A stretch of DNA of 64,000 nt, from NCBI RefSeq assembly GCF_900100785.1, contig NZ_FNCP01000008.1, positions 115,536 to 179,535 on the forward strand, written 5' to 3'. The DNA is from Desulfosporosinus hippei DSM 8344. Its GTDB lineage: Bacteria > Bacillota > Desulfitobacteriia > Desulfitobacteriales > Desulfitobacteriaceae. Both the position numbers and the translations under genes were made by a program. Under the pieces are notes generated by a model, which worked only from the letters and a program-made list of their open reading frames with translations, was not told where the DNA came from and did not search any database. Each line of letters starts with the position of its first letter. The stretch's first letter is position 1. This document shows positions 62,357 to 64,000 of this stretch, in pieces.

Positions 62357-62394
62357 TTAAAGAAAAGTCAGGATTTATCCTGACTTTTCTTTAA
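62357..62394 (-). terminator. Perfect hairpin between comX and comP
   Basis: TTAAAGAAAAGTCAGGA (62357-62373), loop of 4, and its exact complement (62378-62394): a 17-bp stem beginning 4 bases after the comX stop. The minus-strand 3' side is T-rich (ACTTTTCTTTAA), so it could work as a partial terminator that lowers comPA relative to comX. Confidence 0.7.
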
Positions 62395-62398
62395 TTTC

Positions 62399-62563
62399 TT
62401 ACCAATACTGCAATGGCCCAACGACGCTAGGCTCATCTTCAAAGCTATCAATAACTGCCTTCTGCTCCATCTTTGTTAATCCTACTAAGCTTGCTGAGCC
62501 TTCTTTGACTTTCTCTTTTACATCTGGGTTTTCTATTAAATATTCGACAACATTTTGTAACAT
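62399..62563 (-). CDS. comX: ComX pheromone precursor
   Basis: 54 residues, too short for most gene callers. It begins MLQNVVEYLIENPDVKEKV, continues GSASLVGLTKMEQKAVIDSF and ends VVGPLQYW. This matches the ComX layout: an amphipathic leader with YLxxNPxV, a GxASLxxL middle, and a variable C-terminal peptide with one tryptophan, the residue ComQ prenylates. Here Trp54 is the last residue, whereas most Bacillus pheromones have residues after it. AAAGGAG lies 10 bases before the ATG. It lies between comQ and comP, as in Bacillus. The mature peptide likely includes the last six to twelve residues. Confidence 0.9.
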   Translation of the reverse strand: MLQNVVEYLIENPDVKEKVKEGSASLVGLTKMEQKAVIDSFEDEPSVVGPLQYW

Positions 62564-62592
62564 ACCCTTTTTCTCTCCTTTAAAATTTATTT

Positions 62593-62662
62593 AATATACT
62601 ATCATATAATCCATCAAACTGCCCCGCCAACAGGACTGCGGGTTCCCGCAATTGTATTGCGG
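62593..62662 (-). promoter_or_regulatory. ComA box and comX promoter
   Basis: On the minus strand TTGCGG-GAAC-CCGCAG (62636-62651) matches the Bacillus ComA box TTGCGG-N4-CCGCAA with one base difference. A further half-site (CCGCAA, minus strand, 62657-62662) lies 5 bases upstream. A likely -10 TATATT (62593-62598) follows with a poor -35, as expected of an activated promoter; the box would centre near -57. The dyad could also form a small hairpin, but no T-run follows. Confidence 0.7.
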
Positions 62663-62672
62663 AGCAACCACA

Positions 62673-63587
62673 TTATATAAATTGCCATAGCTTTTCCTTC
62701 CACTTATTTTCTATCCCTATTTTATCTATCAGTTCAATCGCCTTTTGTTGATTTACTTTCATAATAACCCGCGTATATTCAAAAACACCAGATTTTTGAA
62801 TTAACTCTTGAATTTCTTCCTTACTTTGGATTAATTCTTCCTTGTTTAACTTACCGCTAAAATAGTCCTTAACAAACTGATATTGGGGTCGTTGATTTTT
62901 TAGCCAATACAATGTGAGGAGAGTTTTCCTTTTGTTAATCAGGTCATCTTTTTCATCCCAGCGACAGGTATCCTTGATATCATTCCTTATTTGGGCAATT
63001 ATCCCAATATGTTCTCCGTATTTACTGACGATTTCATGATGTTTGTCAGAAGTAAGTATAGTACCTAGCAAACATGCCGAAGCCATGAGCGAACCCGATT
63101 TCCCTCTAACCATTTGGATGTAATCTTCTTCAGATTCAATATTACCCATAAGATCAGAGTGTTGGCCATTTATCGCTTTGAGCACACACGTATTTAAGCA
63201 GTCGTTTGCCATTACCTTCCTATCTCGATCAAATGATGTTTGTTCTAATGCTTTTGAACTAACCATCAGCAGACCTATAGCTATGTTCAAAACTAGAGCG
63301 CGATCCATTCTCTGCCAAGGTACGGAAAAATTATCTTGATCTTGCAAATCATCAAATATATCCAGAGAAAGAATCATAAGTTCAACTGCTGCCGCCGCAT
63401 TAAAGATGTCTTTAGACTGCCCGCCAAACATTTGGTAATGCAAGATAACGAGCTGGCCAAAGGGGAAATGACTGTTCATTTTGAAGGTAATGAATTCTGA
63501 CATGTTAATTTTTAGTTCCTTCACCGGAAAATAGTCATTGACTAATTCTAACATTACCTTGCCGATAACTTTCCAATCTTCTGGCAT
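62673..63587 (-). CDS. comQ: ComQ isoprenyl transferase
   Basis: 304 residues of the polyprenyl synthetase fold. The first aspartate-rich motif is DDLQDQD (79-85) in DIFDDLQDQDN, and the second is NDIKD (202-206), both as in ComQ rather than in ordinary prenyl synthases, which have two DDxxD. It transfers a geranyl or farnesyl group to the tryptophan of ComX and processes it. In Bacillus comQ and comX overlap; here 109 bases separate them and hold a ComA box. It is first gene of the com locus. Chain length of the prenyl group cannot be told. Confidence 0.92.
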   Translation of the reverse strand: MPEDWKVIGKVMLELVNDYFPVKELKINMSEFITFKMNSHFPFGQLVILHYQMFGGQSKDIFNAAAAVELMILSLDIFDDLQDQDNFSVPWQRMDRALVLNIAIGLLMVSSKALEQTSFDRDRKVMANDCLNTCVLKAINGQHSDLMGNIESEEDYIQMVRGKSGSLMASACLLGTILTSDKHHEIVSKYGEHIGIIAQIRNDIKDTCRWDEKDDLINKRKTLLTLYWLKNQRPQYQFVKDYFSGKLNKEELIQSKEEIQELIQKSGVFEYTRVIMKVNQQKAIELIDKIGIENKWKEKLWQFI

Positions 63588-64000
63588 AAATTTGTTACCA
63601 CCTATTACGAACCAAAAGTAAAAATATATCTCTACAACAAGTAGATGCCGGCCTCTGAGAGGGCTTTTGTATTGGCTGAATCCAATATAAGGTACTTAAT
63701 TTCAATTTACTGTAACGTTCAGTACTTATGAGAAACTTTATCTAGTTATACTCATTCATTATGGCATAACGTTTACACAAAATTTGGCGAACGCAGTCAC
63801 AATGATAATTTTCTTAAGTGATAGTTCTATAGACGTTAATGAGTGCCTCATTTGTCTTTAAGGAAAGCCTATTTTCTTCTTATGGATAAGGTCTCCAAGT
63901 GCTGGTGTGAATGGTAAAATAAACTGATCGGTTTTCGGACAGGAAAACGGATCGGAATTTGGCCACAAACTGATCGCTTTCATCTTGAAATAATACAACT
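63588..64000. other. Region upstream of comQ and possible insertion-sequence end
   Basis: No gene in about 413 bases. A weak plus-strand hairpin (GGCCTCTGAGAGGGC followed by TTTTG, near 63650) may be a terminator. From about 63915 the sequence changes to repeated CTGATCG, GGATCGG and GTTTTC/GAAAAC words, reminiscent of an IS21-family left end with its multiple binding repeats; the element itself would lie beyond the window. The comQ promoter should be within 63600-63800, but no consensus stands out. Confidence 0.35.

Overview
The window looks like chromosome of an anaerobic, spore-forming, low-to-mid GC Firmicute of the Peptococcaceae, most like Desulfosporosinus or a close relative. The basis is the mix of a tungsten/molybdenum aldehyde:ferredoxin oxidoreductase with its ferredoxin, a three-subunit Tat-exported molybdopterin oxidoreductase with an NrfD anchor, a hybrid cluster protein, an HdrD/GlpC-like iron-sulfur protein, a GerMN-domain lipoprotein and a Spo0E-like peptide. 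The genus is inferred; there is no rRNA or tRNA gene in the window.

Layout. 0-3 kb: an ectoine/hydroxyectoine-type ABC uptake operon (ehuBCDA), cut by the left edge. 3-12.6 kb: a LysM-G5-M23 envelope peptidase, an SbcC/SbcD-like (YhaN/YhaO-like) pair whose catalytic motifs are eroded, a GerMN lipoprotein, LapA, cupin, Fpg/Nei-like glycosylase, SGNH hydrolase and YbjQ. 12.7-24 kb: redox block with AOR and ferredoxin, SOD, the Mo-oxidoreductase operon, Hcp, and a complete transcription unit for a 30-residue membrane-type peptide. Two clusters of a 183-bp palindromic repeat sit inside this block. 24-37 kb: an ion transporter, an sdpRI autorepressor/immunity pair with two matching operators, threonine aldolase, rlmN, gap-pyk, and the carboxynorspermidine polyamine pair. 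37-44.6 kb: accessory region with two RHS/YD-repeat remnants, a broken zincin gene, Spo0E-like and GGDEF proteins, a protein joining a nucleoside-deoxyribosyltransferase-like domain to a DeoR-type sensor domain, and two tandem paralogues of unknown function. 44.6-55 kb: HdrD-like protein, VanZ, DinB/YfiT, and a cluster built around phosphodiester glycosidase (NAGPA) domains, including a BlaI repressor followed by a BlaR1-like M56 protease whose extracellular domain is NAGPA instead of a penicillin-binding domain. 55-59 kb: AT-rich small secreted, lipoprotein and membrane genes.

59.3-63.6 kb carries a full ComQXPA quorum-sensing locus on the minus strand: comQ prenyltransferase, a 54-residue comX pheromone precursor (too short for routine ORF calling, ending in its Trp), comP and comA. 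A near-perfect ComA box (TTGCGG-N4-CCGCAG plus a half-site) lies between comQ and comX, and a perfect 17-bp hairpin lies between comX and comP. The best candidates for undescribed systems are this ComQXPA variant with a positive-feedback box, the BlaI/M56-NAGPA envelope sensor, and the NDT-like/DeoR-sensor fusion.
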